Part shown: positions 26,701 through 34,936 of the stretch, one piece after another
Layout: every line of letters starts with the position of its first letter
Position numbering within the stretch: the stretch's first letter is position 1
Source of the DNA: Rhodanobacter panaciterrae
GTDB taxonomy: Bacteria; Pseudomonadota; Gammaproteobacteria; Xanthomonadales; Rhodanobacteraceae
Assembly (NCBI RefSeq): GCF_014651895.1
Contig: NZ_BMXT01000002.1
Coordinates: 744,001 to 808,000, forward strand
DNA: 64,000 nt
Reading direction: 5' to 3'
Made by a program: the position numbers and the translations under genes
Notes under the pieces: model-generated
Databases searched by the model: none
The model's input: the letters and a program-made list of their open reading frames with translations, nothing else
What the model was told of the DNA's origin: nothing

Positions 26701-27612
26701 TGGTTCCTGTTGAGCGCGATCGCGGCGTTCGCACCCGTCGCCGAACGGCGCGGCGACACCGAACGCGCGCAGCGATGGCGCAACTACGCTGACGACCTGC
26801 GCGCAGCACTGGAACGGGCCTGGGACGGCCAGTGGTATCGCCGCGGCTACTACGACGACGGCACGCCGCTTGGTTCGCATGAAAGCGACGAATGCCGGAT
26901 CGACACCATCGCACAGTCGTGGAGCGTGATGGCCGACGCGAGCGATCAGCAACACGCCGCGCAGGCGATGGCCTCGGTCGACCAGTTGCTGGTGGATCAC
27001 GCCAACCAGATCGCGCGCCTGTTCACTCCGCCGTTCGACCACAGCCAGCAGAACCCCGGCTACATCAAGGGCTATCCACCCGGCGTGCGCGAGAACGGTG
27101 GCCAGTACACGCACGGCGCGACATGGTCGATCTTCGCCTGGGCCAAGCTCGGCGACGGCGACCGTGCCGCCGGACTGTTCGACATGCTCAACCCGATCAA
27201 CCACAGCGACAGCGCCGACGCAGTGGCGCGCTACAAGGTCGAGCCCTATGTCGTCAGCGCGGACGTCTATTCGGTCGCGCCGCACGTCGGTCGCGGCGGC
27301 TGGACCTGGTACACCGGCTCGGCGGCGTGGCTGTATCGCGCCGGGCTGGAAGCAGTGCTCGGCTTCCAGCTGCAAGGCGACAAGCTGCGCATCGATCCGT
27401 GCATTCCGAAGGACTGGCCCGGCTTTCAGCTCACCTATCAGCATCGCGGCGAGCAGCATGTGAGTCGTTACGAAATTACCGTGGAGAATCCGGGCAAGGT
27501 TTGTCGTGGCGTGACCCGCGTTGAATTGGACGGCCAAGCGTTAGCTATCGACGATGCCATCGCACTGGTTGACGACGGCAAGACGCACCAGTTGCGCATC
27601 ACGCTCGGCTGA
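23737..27612 (+). CDS. Giant GH94 protein (glycosyltransferase family 36 type)
   Basis: A 1291-residue protein. Two N-terminal beta-sandwich repeats (about residues 15-290 and 490-755; compare SGYSQWHDLAITRWREDPTG and GGGYTWSLNSQQNPLTPWPN) precede an (alpha/alpha)6 catalytic barrel. RDQLQDVMAL and GTGDWNDGMNAVGELG, near residues 966-978, hold the GH94 acid. The double-repeat layout equals the C-terminal part of cyclic beta-1,2-glucan synthases; the free-standing form and the neighbour suggest a 1,2-beta-oligoglucan phosphorylase or related phosphorolytic enzyme. ATG 23737 has GGGA 5 bases upstream. No signal peptide. Confidence 0.85.
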   Translation: MPSASSRTINARQHGLLSNGSYSVMLGSSGSGYSQWHDLAITRWREDPTGNGWGSYLLLRDEDSGAVWSASLQPYGDRTPDDTVMFNAGRASFGRRHHSLHSVLDVAVASDADIELRRLTLSNHGDRTRTVTLTSYAELVLGPIGADNAHPAFSKMFVQTEWDAAHGMLLATRRRRASGEAQVWAAHALQVVGQPADVVPEYETDRARFLGRGNALRQAQAMQPGAVLSNTTGCVLDPVFSLRRRITLGPNSSVTLLLWTQLADSREGALALSAQLDSPDAAERLFAGAADRAEAEQQRLGIDAAQLACFAHWMSALLNSDPTQRAAAEVLVRGRGGPPTLWSAGISGDRPIVLFLLGDSTALPRVQELLLAQNFWRGQRLAVDVVLLNTADGADGDALHSVLVALASTQKAQLKSDDQLPKAELFALRDNAINDDLRNGLLTVARVVLDDAEAAPVVAEPANTIVTPAVIRASTPASAAAASITDQLEFANGIGGFTEAGRAYEITLDDEHGTPAPWVNVIANPAFGFLVSAEGGGYTWSLNSQQNPLTPWPNDPVSDSPHEVLYLRDEDTGVLWSATALPIRVAGAAYKTTHGKGWTRFDNEANGIALELLQCVPTTDSIKLSRLRLCNRSTRARRLSITSYVEWALGANGTTPAPYVITTRDETTGALFARNPWRPDFGDRVAFVDLAGAQHSMSGDRRDFLGPLGSVTQPAALRDNTPLSGRLGAALDPCGALQTHIELPPNTQIDIVFMLGDAANEAAAQALIEKYRAANIDHVLADIATQWNDVLDTVQVRTPDRAMDILLNDWLQYQVLGCRLWARTAYYQASGAYGFRDQLQDVMALCVSRPDLAREHLLRAAGRQFVEGDVQHWWLPPGGQGIRTRISDDRNWLVYVAMHYVGATGDVAVLDEVLPFLAGQPIPEGATDAFFQPSVSDQRVSVYEHCARALDASLTRGAHGLPLIGTGDWNDGMNAVGELGRGESSWLGWFLLSAIAAFAPVAERRGDTERAQRWRNYADDLRAALERAWDGQWYRRGYYDDGTPLGSHESDECRIDTIAQSWSVMADASDQQHAAQAMASVDQLLVDHANQIARLFTPPFDHSQQNPGYIKGYPPGVRENGGQYTHGATWSIFAWAKLGDGDRAAGLFDMLNPINHSDSADAVARYKVEPYVVSADVYSVAPHVGRGGWTWYTGSAAWLYRAGLEAVLGFQLQGDKLRIDPCIPKDWPGFQLTYQHRGEQHVSRYEITVENPGKVCRGVTRVELDGQALAIDDAIALVDDGKTHQLRITLG

Positions 27613-27621
27613 CGCCGCGCC

Positions 27622-27667
27622 TTGTGGGCGATGCTTTTGCTGCCGATGGAAATGGCATCGCCCACAA
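27622..27667. repeat. Inverted repeat between GH94 and ntrC ends
   Basis: TTGTGGGCGATGC (27622-27634) and its exact complement (27655-27667) flank 20 bases. It lies in the 93-base gap between two converging genes and could end transcription from both sides, or be a dispersed repeat. Confidence 0.5.
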
Positions 27668-27705
27668 ACGGACTCCTACAAAACGCGCTTCGACTGGACG
27701 TAGGG

Positions 27706-29085
<1,380 letters not shown>

Positions 29086-29103
29086 GTGCATGTCTCGCTT
29101 GAC

Positions 29104-29230
29104 TCCTCCCCCTGCTTGTCCCAAAGGGACTTCCTTCGGTCGCAGGGGGAGGCCGGGAGGGGGTGGCTCGGGCGGCGAGGAAGGTCAAGAGCTGACCCCT
29201 CCCCAACCCTCCCCTGCTTGCAGGGGAGGG
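29104..29230. repeat. Paired-hairpin GC-rich repeat, copy B (inverted)
   Basis: CCTCCCCCTGC (29105-29115) pairs with GCAGGGGGAGG (29142-29152) around a 26-base loop that has its own GTCCC/GGGAC stem; CCCTCCCCTGC (29207-29217) pairs with GCAGGGGAGGG (29220-29230). Same unit as at 4618 and 40497 but in the opposite orientation. It separates ntrB from ntrC. Confidence 0.8.
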
Positions 29231-29254
29231 GCAAAGAAGTGCTGGTTGCGAAAA

Positions 29255-30259
29255 TCAGTCATGCGCTCGCTCCAGCGGCAGATACAGGGAAAACACCGTC
29301 TCGTCCGGCCGGCTCGTGCAGCGCAGCTCGCCGCCATGCTCGTGCGCGATCTCGCGCGACAAAGCCAACCCGAGACCGGTGCCGTCGGCGCGGCCGGACA
29401 CCAGCGGCTGGAACAGCGTGTCGCGCAAGGCCACCGGCACACCGGCGCCGTCGTCGATCACGTCCACCCGCAGCGCCATGCGCAGCACCCGCTCGCCCAG
29501 GCGCAGGCCGTGTTCGACCCGTGTGCGCAAGGTCAGCGTATGCGCGCCGGCTTCCAGTGCATTGCGCGCGAGATTGAGCAATATCTGCTGCAGCCGATCC
29601 GCATCGCCGAGCAGATCCGGCACGCTGGGGTCGTAGTCATGTCGCAGTTGCGGCGGCGACGGCTCGGCCTGCAACAAGTCGCTGAGCCGCTCCAGCAGTT
29701 GATGGATATTCACCGGACCAAGCTGCGCTGCGCCATCGTGATGCAGCAACCGGTTCGCCAAGGCGCCGAGTCGATCCGCCTCGTCGATGATCAGGCCCGC
29801 CAGCGAGCGCAAGTCCTCAGTGTCGACTCGCCGCTGCAGCAGCTGCGCCGCCCCGCGCAGACCGGCCAGCGGGTTCTTCACCTCGTGCGCGAAGCCACGC
29901 AAAGTGGCCGACAACGGCGAGCTGGTCACCAGCGACGCAGCCAGCGCATGCACTTCCAGCAGCAGGCCATCCTCGAACGGCTGCAATACGATATCCGCCG
30001 TGATTTCGCGACCGCTGGCCGCTACCAGCGATATGCCACGCCACTGCAATGGGCGTTGCTCGGCCAGTGCACGTGAGGCTTGTGCCAGGGCCGCCTCATC
30101 CAGCCACAGCCCCAGCGATTGCCCGATCGCACTGCGCGGCCCCAGCTCCAGCCACTCGGCCAGCGCCGGATTGATCCACTGCAGGCGCAGCTCCGCATCG
30201 ACCCGGGCCAGCCCGGTCGCCATCTGTTCCGCCCATGTACGCCAGTCGGCCTCGTTCAT
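29255..30259 (-). CDS. ntrB: Nitrogen regulation sensor kinase NtrB
   Basis: A 334-residue soluble histidine kinase: N-terminal PAS-like domain (about residues 10-105, INPALAEWLELG), dimerisation box FAHEVKNPLAGLRGAAQLL with His125, and an ATP-binding domain with N box ILLNLARNALEAGA and G boxes DDGAGVP and GTGLGLALS. It acts on NtrC. ATG 30259 is preferred because upstream in-frame codons run into the terminator hairpin at 30317-30342. Confidence 0.93.
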   Translation of the reverse strand: MNEADWRTWAEQMATGLARVDAELRLQWINPALAEWLELGPRSAIGQSLGLWLDEAALAQASRALAEQRPLQWRGISLVAASGREITADIVLQPFEDGLLLEVHALAASLVTSSPLSATLRGFAHEVKNPLAGLRGAAQLLQRRVDTEDLRSLAGLIIDEADRLGALANRLLHHDGAAQLGPVNIHQLLERLSDLLQAEPSPPQLRHDYDPSVPDLLGDADRLQQILLNLARNALEAGAHTLTLRTRVEHGLRLGERVLRMALRVDVIDDGAGVPVALRDTLFQPLVSGRADGTGLGLALSREIAHEHGGELRCTSRPDETVFSLYLPLERAHD

Positions 30260-30293
30260 TGCACCATGATGGGCAATGATTCGAATTGGTGCA
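30260..30293. promoter_or_regulatory. Candidate NtrC-type half sites before ntrB
   Basis: TGCACCA at 30260-30266 and TGGTGCA at 30287-30293 are inverted arms of the NtrC site, but 20 bases apart instead of 3. The left arm also forms an imperfect palindrome around CATGATGG. They abut the ntrB start codon and could give NtrC repression. Confidence 0.4.
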
Positions 30294-30316
30294 AATACGG
30301 CAGTTCCGTATAAAAA

Positions 30317-30342
30317 AACCCGCAGAGGGGAGTCTGCGGGTT
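30317..30342 (-). terminator. Rho-independent terminator upstream of ntrB
   Basis: Minus strand AACCCGCAGA, loop CTCCCC, TCTGCGGGTT, then a run of seven T residues. It ends any transcript from 30343-30510 and lies 58 bases before the ntrB start, so it either ends a small RNA or acts as an attenuator. Confidence 0.8.
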
Positions 30343-30415
30343 GGGGGGATCCATCTAATTGCAGGGTGCGGAGGGGAACCACGCCGTGCGGTGGGAACGG
30401 TGTCTCACGACATGT
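30317..30415 (-). ncRNA. Candidate small RNA or ntrB leader
   Basis: Between the glnA terminator and the next terminator lie 165 bases without a gene. An AT-rich stretch at 30412-30445 (minus strand, containing CATTAACG and TTAAATAC) is the only promoter-like part, and the transcript would run about 100 bases into the strong hairpin. Start point and existence are inferred; no known family is recognised. Confidence 0.3.
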
Positions 30416-30519
30416 ATTTAATGTACTTGATGGTTCGTTAATGAAATGTGACTGGGCCTTTCCGCGCTCGGTGCCGGAATTCGCTCCGAAAGGTCAGGAC
30501 CGCAGCAGACGGGCATAAA

Positions 30520-30552
30520 AAAGCCCTGCTGGTAAGGCACCAGCAGGGCTTT
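30520..30552 (-). terminator. glnA terminator
   Basis: Minus strand AAAGCCCTGCTGGT and its complement around a 5-base loop, followed by a T run. It begins 30 bases after the glnA stop. Confidence 0.9.
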
Positions 30553-30581
30553 GAAGTTACCTCAGTGGCAACCCTGGAGAC

Positions 30582-31991
30582 TCAGAGCGAGTAGTACATC
30601 TGGAATTCCAGCGGATGCGTGCTGGCGCGGTACCTAGTGACTTCCTTCATCTTCACTTCGATATAGGCGTCGATGAAGTCGTCGGTGAACACACCGCCGG
30701 CTTTCAGGAACTCGCGATCCTTGTCCAGCGCTTCCAGCGCGGCGTCGAGGCTGGAGCAGACCTGCGGGATGTTCTTCTCTTCTTCCGGCGGCAGGTCGTA
30801 CAGATCCTTGTCGGCCGGCGCACCCGGGTCGATCTTGTTGATGATGCCATCGAGGCCGGCCATCATCAGCGCGGTGAACACCAGGTAGCCGGAGTTCATC
30901 GGATCGGGGAAGCGCACCTCGATGCGGCGGCCTTTCGGGCTGGCCACGTACGGGATGCGGCAGCTCGCCGAACGATTACGCGCCGAGTAGGCCAGCATCA
31001 CCGGCGCTTCGAAGCCCGGCACCAGACGCTTGTAGCTGTTGGTGGTGGAGTTGGCGAACGCGTTGATCGCGCGGGCATGCTTGAAGATGCCGCCGATGTA
31101 CCACAGCGCGGTCTGCGACAGGCCACCGTACAGATCGCCCGCAAACAGGTTCTCGCCGTTCTTGGCCAGCGACTGGTGCACGTGCATGCCACTGCCGTTG
31201 TCGCCGACCAGCGGCTTGGGCATGAAGGTGACGGTCTTGCCGTTCTGGTGCGCCACGTTCTTGATGACGTACTTCATCGTCATCAATTCGTCGGCCTTCT
31301 TCACCAGCGTGTTGAAGCGCACGCCGATCTCGCACTGGCCGGCATTCGCCACTTCGTGATGGTGCACTTCGACGGTCTGGCCGAGCGACTCCAGCACCTT
31401 GCACATGTCCGCGCGCAGGTCGCCCAGCGAATCGACCGGGCTGACCGGGAAGTAGCCGCCCTTCACGCCCGGACGATGGCCGGAGTTGTTGCCTTCGTAC
31501 TTGTAGCGCGACGACCACGCCGCTTCTTCCGAACCGATCTCGTAGAACACGCGGCCCGGATCGTTCTGCCAGCGCACCGAGTCAAAAATGAAGAACTCGG
31601 GCTCGGGACCGAAGAACGCGGTGTCGGCGATGCCGGTGGATTTCAGGAATGCCTCGCCGCGCTTGGCGATCGAGCGCGGGTCGCGGCCATAGGCCTGCAT
31701 GGTCGACGGCTCCAGCACGTCGCAATGCAGGATCAGCTGCACGTGCGAGCTGAACGGATCGAGATGGGCGGTGTCCGGATCGGGCAGCAGGATCATGTCC
31801 GACTCGTTGATGCCCTTCCAGCCGGTGATCGAGGAGCCATCGAACATCTTGCCGTCCTCGAACGTCGACTCGTCGATCGCATGGGCCGGGAAGCTGACAT
31901 GGTGATGCACGCCGAGCATGTCGGCGAAGCGGAAGTCGACGAACTCGACCTCGTGTTCCACGATCAGATCGAGCACTTTTTGAGCAGACAT
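30582..31991 (-). CDS. glnA: Glutamine synthetase type I
   Basis: Makes glutamine from glutamate, ammonia and ATP; forms a dodecamer in the cytoplasm. The 469 residues match GSI-beta. [32 protein letters not shown] and [18 protein letters not shown] are the family blocks, and Tyr398 in DLYDLPPEE is the adenylylation site, so GlnE-type control is expected. Expression should be driven by the sigma-54 promoter at 32027-32042 under NtrC. Confidence 0.98.
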   Translation of the reverse strand: MSAQKVLDLIVEHEVEFVDFRFADMLGVHHHVSFPAHAIDESTFEDGKMFDGSSITGWKGINESDMILLPDPDTAHLDPFSSHVQLILHCDVLEPSTMQAYGRDPRSIAKRGEAFLKSTGIADTAFFGPEPEFFIFDSVRWQNDPGRVFYEIGSEEAAWSSRYKYEGNNSGHRPGVKGGYFPVSPVDSLGDLRADMCKVLESLGQTVEVHHHEVANAGQCEIGVRFNTLVKKADELMTMKYVIKNVAHQNGKTVTFMPKPLVGDNGSGMHVHQSLAKNGENLFAGDLYGGLSQTALWYIGGIFKHARAINAFANSTTNSYKRLVPGFEAPVMLAYSARNRSASCRIPYVASPKGRRIEVRFPDPMNSGYLVFTALMMAGLDGIINKIDPGAPADKDLYDLPPEEEKNIPQVCSSLDAALEALDKDREFLKAGGVFTDDFIDAYIEVKMKEVTRYRASTHPLEFQMYYSL

Positions 31992-32026
31992 GGCAGAGCC
32001 TCACAGGGAAAGGGATATCGCTTCAG

Positions 32027-32042
32027 AGCAATCCTCGTGCCA
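32027..32042 (-). promoter_or_regulatory. Sigma-54 promoter of glnA
   Basis: Minus strand TGGCACG, 4 bases, TTGCT: an exact match to the -24/-12 consensus. The start of transcription would fall about 25 bases before the glnA ATG. Confidence 0.9.
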
Positions 32043-32138
32043 TGACGTGAAACCGTTGTGGCACAAGCATTGGCGGAGTAACCGGGTATGGCGAACGCTT
32101 AGGCTAGCACCAACGCAACACGGAGCGACGACAGATTT

Positions 32139-32155
32139 TGCACCGTTATGGTGCA
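32139..32155. promoter_or_regulatory. NtrC enhancer site
   Basis: TGCACCGTTATGGTGCA is a 17-base palindrome matching the NtrC consensus TGCAC-N7-GTGCA. It lies about 110 bases upstream of the sigma-54 promoter. In the gap 32000-32299 nothing else is seen except the hairpin at 32244. Confidence 0.88.
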
Positions 32156-32243
32156 CCTGTTGCGGTGATCCCGGTCCAGTTCCGTGCTGCCGGTTTCGAC
32201 GTCTGCTCCGGTCAGCAGCATGAGGGTTCAGGGCCCGATCCCA

Positions 32244-32277
32244 ATGAAAAGCCCCGGCTCACACCGAGGCTTTTCAT
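32244..32277. terminator. Terminator of the TonB-dependent receptor gene
   Basis: ATGAAAAGCCCCGG and CCGAGGCTTTTCAT pair with one mismatch around CTCACA, 22 bases after the receptor stop. A and T runs on both sides would allow use in both directions, insulating glnA. Confidence 0.8.
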
Positions 32278-32299
32278 CCCGTGTGACAGTGGTCGACCG

Positions 32300-34852
32300 C
32301 TAGAAGTCCTGCTTGAAGCGGATGCCGATCGTGCGCGGCTGGCTGAAGCCGGTGTAGACCTGCCCATTCGGATACTGCGGCACCACATCGTGGGCGCCGC
32401 ATTTCGTCACGCCGCACTCGGTGAACTTGTACTGCGCCGCGCGCTTGTCGAACACGTTGTCGACGTAGACGTTCACCGACCAGCCGTTCTTCTGGACACC
32501 TGCGGAAAGGTCGACGGAGTTGTAGGCAGGAAGATTGCCGAGCAGGCTGCGCTCGACCAGCCGCAAGTCGGTCGTGCGCTCACCCACATGCACGACCGCG
32601 GCCTGGACGAAGGCGTCAGCGCTGCCCAGGTCGAAGGTATAACGCGCGATCAGGTTGCCCTTGAATCGCGGCGTGATCGGCAACTGGGTGCCGGTGGGGG
32701 CTTGGGGTCCGCTCACGGCGTGGCCCGTCTGCGGGTTGATCGTGCCGGCCGGGCAATAGGTGACCGGATTGTTGGCCGCATCCGTGAATCCGCAATAGGG
32801 CGCGGTCAGCTTGGCGTCGTAGAACGCGACGCCGGCACTGAGATTCAGGTTGTAGCTGGCTTGCCAGTTCAGCTGCGACTCGAATCCGTTGATGCGGGCC
32901 GAATTGGCGTTCTCGATGATGGTCAGGCCATTCGGGCCCAGCACGTTGAACTGGAAGTGATTCCAGGTCTCGCGGAACACTGCGCCGTTGAACGACAGCC
33001 GGTTGTCCAGCCAGGTGGTTTTCCAGCCCAGCTCGAGGTTGGTCAGGAAGTCCGCCTGATAGGGCGGTATCTGGCCCGCGCGGTTGATGCCGCCCGGGCG
33101 AAAGCCCTCGGAACGGGTGAGATAGACCATCTTGGTGGGCGTGATATTCCAGGTCAGATTGACCTTGCCGAGCGAGCCGCTTTCATTCACGCGTCGGTTG
33201 AAGTCCAGACACGGCGAACCACCGAACTGCTCAGGCGAAACGCAGCCGGCTTCGCCGTAGCTCGAATTGGGCGAAAAGCCCTTGCTGAAGCCGTAGTAGC
33301 CATACAGATGGTTGCTGGTGCGGAAATAACGCCCGCCGATCGTGCCGGTGAGTACGTCAGGAATGAAGTCATAAGACAGTTCGCCGAACACCGACTTGTC
33401 ATAGTCGTAGCGCATCTGTCGGGTCAGCCAGATGGTGTTTGGCCAGCCCGGGACGGACAGCGAGTCAGCCAGGCCGTTGATCTGGTAGTCCTGCATGATG
33501 TCGTGCTTCTGTTTCTGCCAGAACGCACCGGCGACCAGACGCAGGCGATCGTCGCTGGGTGAGGCAAGGCGTAGTTCGTGGCTGCTGTTGGTGTAGTGAT
33601 CGCGGTCGGTGATGTATTCGGACGGATTGATCAGGGCGCCGCTGTTGTCGTTGATATAGGCGCCGTACTGCAGCAGGGTGTCGTACCAGAACGAGTAGTC
33701 GTTGTAGTCGGTCTGCTCTTCCTGGTTGCGCTTGAGATGCGCATAGGCATAGGTCAGATCGAAGTTGCCGATCTTGCCCTGCACGGTCAGCGCGCCCTGC
33801 CACCAGCGGTCATCGACGCGCTCTGGGTAGAAGTGGGTCACCGCCAGACTGCCGACGACGGGGTCGCTGGCAAAGCTGCCATGCGAGATCGTCTGTTGCC
33901 CCATCAAGGTCGGGGTGATCGACCAGTCGTCGTTGAGATCGACCTTCAGCGCCGCACGGGCGCCATTGGTGTTGACGTCGTTGTAGTCCTTCCTGGCGTG
34001 CCCGAAGCACTGCAACGTCGCGCTCGGTGTGCAGTTGTCCGCATTGCTGACGCTGATGCCGGAAACCGGGAACGTGCGCGTGCCGGCCACGTTGTCGATG
34101 TAACCGGCATCGTGCTCGTGCCAGCCGACGAGCCGGACGGCCGCGTTGCTGCTGATCGGGATATTCAACATGCCTTCGAAGGTATCGCCGATACCACCGT
34201 GGTCGACCTGGTCGATGCCGACGGTGTAATTCGCTGCAAAACCTTTGGGATCGGGTTTGTTGGTGATGATGCGCAAGGCGCCGGCCTCGGCGCTCGCGCC
34301 ATACAAGGTGCCCTGCGGCCCGGCCAGTACCTCGATGCGGGCAATGTCGTACATGTGGATATCGAGCGGGCCCTGGATCGTGGTGACCGGCTGGTCATCG
34401 AGATACACGCCCACGCTCGGCTGCGAGCCGGAATGGTTGGTGTTGCCACCGCTGGCCACGCCGCGCATGTAGATGGTGGCGAAACCGGGACCGGTGGCGA
34501 TGCCGCCGCCGCCCTGCTGGAAGGTGACGCTGGGCAGGTACTTCACGTAATCGTTGAAGTTCTGCACCTGCAGCGCCTCAAGCTGATCCGCCGCCAGCAC
34601 GTTGATGCTGATCGGCACCTTCTGCAGATTCTCGGTGCGCTTCTGCGCGGTCACCGTCACCTCGCTCAATGTCGTGGTTTTCGGCTTTATGGCCGGCTTT
34701 GCGGCCGTCGTCGTGGTCGACGACGCGGGCGCCACCGTGTCCTGCGCGAAGGCAGGCGCGGCCATGGCCAGACAGATCGCCGCCGCAAGCGGCAAGCGGA
34801 CCAACCGCACTCGTTGTGCTCTCGTGATTTTTTTTGACTTGCTCGCGTGCAT
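32300..34852 (-). CDS. TonB-dependent outer-membrane receptor
   Basis: An 850-residue receptor. Signal peptide ends about residue 37 (AFAQ); then a TonB-box-like LSEVTVTAQKR at about 62-72 and a plug domain (YVKYLPSVTFQQGGG, VYLDDQPVTT, RIEVLAGPQGTLYGASAEAG). The beta-barrel runs to the terminal Phe (IGIRFKQDF). ATG 34852 has GGGGAG 5 bases upstream. The substrate is unknown; no siderophore or vitamin genes are near. The TPR-sulfotransferase upstream is a frequent neighbour of such receptors in this order. Confidence 0.93.
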   Translation of the reverse strand: MHASKSKKITRAQRVRLVRLPLAAAICLAMAAPAFAQDTVAPASSTTTTAAKPAIKPKTTTLSEVTVTAQKRTENLQKVPISINVLAADQLEALQVQNFNDYVKYLPSVTFQQGGGGIATGPGFATIYMRGVASGGNTNHSGSQPSVGVYLDDQPVTTIQGPLDIHMYDIARIEVLAGPQGTLYGASAEAGALRIITNKPDPKGFAANYTVGIDQVDHGGIGDTFEGMLNIPISSNAAVRLVGWHEHDAGYIDNVAGTRTFPVSGISVSNADNCTPSATLQCFGHARKDYNDVNTNGARAALKVDLNDDWSITPTLMGQQTISHGSFASDPVVGSLAVTHFYPERVDDRWWQGALTVQGKIGNFDLTYAYAHLKRNQEEQTDYNDYSFWYDTLLQYGAYINDNSGALINPSEYITDRDHYTNSSHELRLASPSDDRLRLVAGAFWQKQKHDIMQDYQINGLADSLSVPGWPNTIWLTRQMRYDYDKSVFGELSYDFIPDVLTGTIGGRYFRTSNHLYGYYGFSKGFSPNSSYGEAGCVSPEQFGGSPCLDFNRRVNESGSLGKVNLTWNITPTKMVYLTRSEGFRPGGINRAGQIPPYQADFLTNLELGWKTTWLDNRLSFNGAVFRETWNHFQFNVLGPNGLTIIENANSARINGFESQLNWQASYNLNLSAGVAFYDAKLTAPYCGFTDAANNPVTYCPAGTINPQTGHAVSGPQAPTGTQLPITPRFKGNLIARYTFDLGSADAFVQAAVVHVGERTTDLRLVERSLLGNLPAYNSVDLSAGVQKNGWSVNVYVDNVFDKRAAQYKFTECGVTKCGAHDVVPQYPNGQVYTGFSQPRTIGIRFKQDF

Positions 34853-34901
34853 AAAGCTCCCCTCTCTAATCCACGACAATCCAGCGGAAGTAGCTACTTT
34901 G

Positions 34902-34925
34902 AAAAAGGGCAGGACAGCCCTTTTT
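34902..34925. terminator. Hairpin between sulfotransferase and receptor genes
   Basis: AAAAAGGGC, 6 bases, GCCCTTTTT. Only 49 bases remain before the receptor ATG, so it either ends the sulfotransferase transcript with the receptor promoter overlapping it, or sits inside a common leader as an attenuator. AAGTAGCTACTT, a palindrome at 34889-34900, follows. Confidence 0.65.
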
Positions 34926-34936
34926 AGAACAATTTG

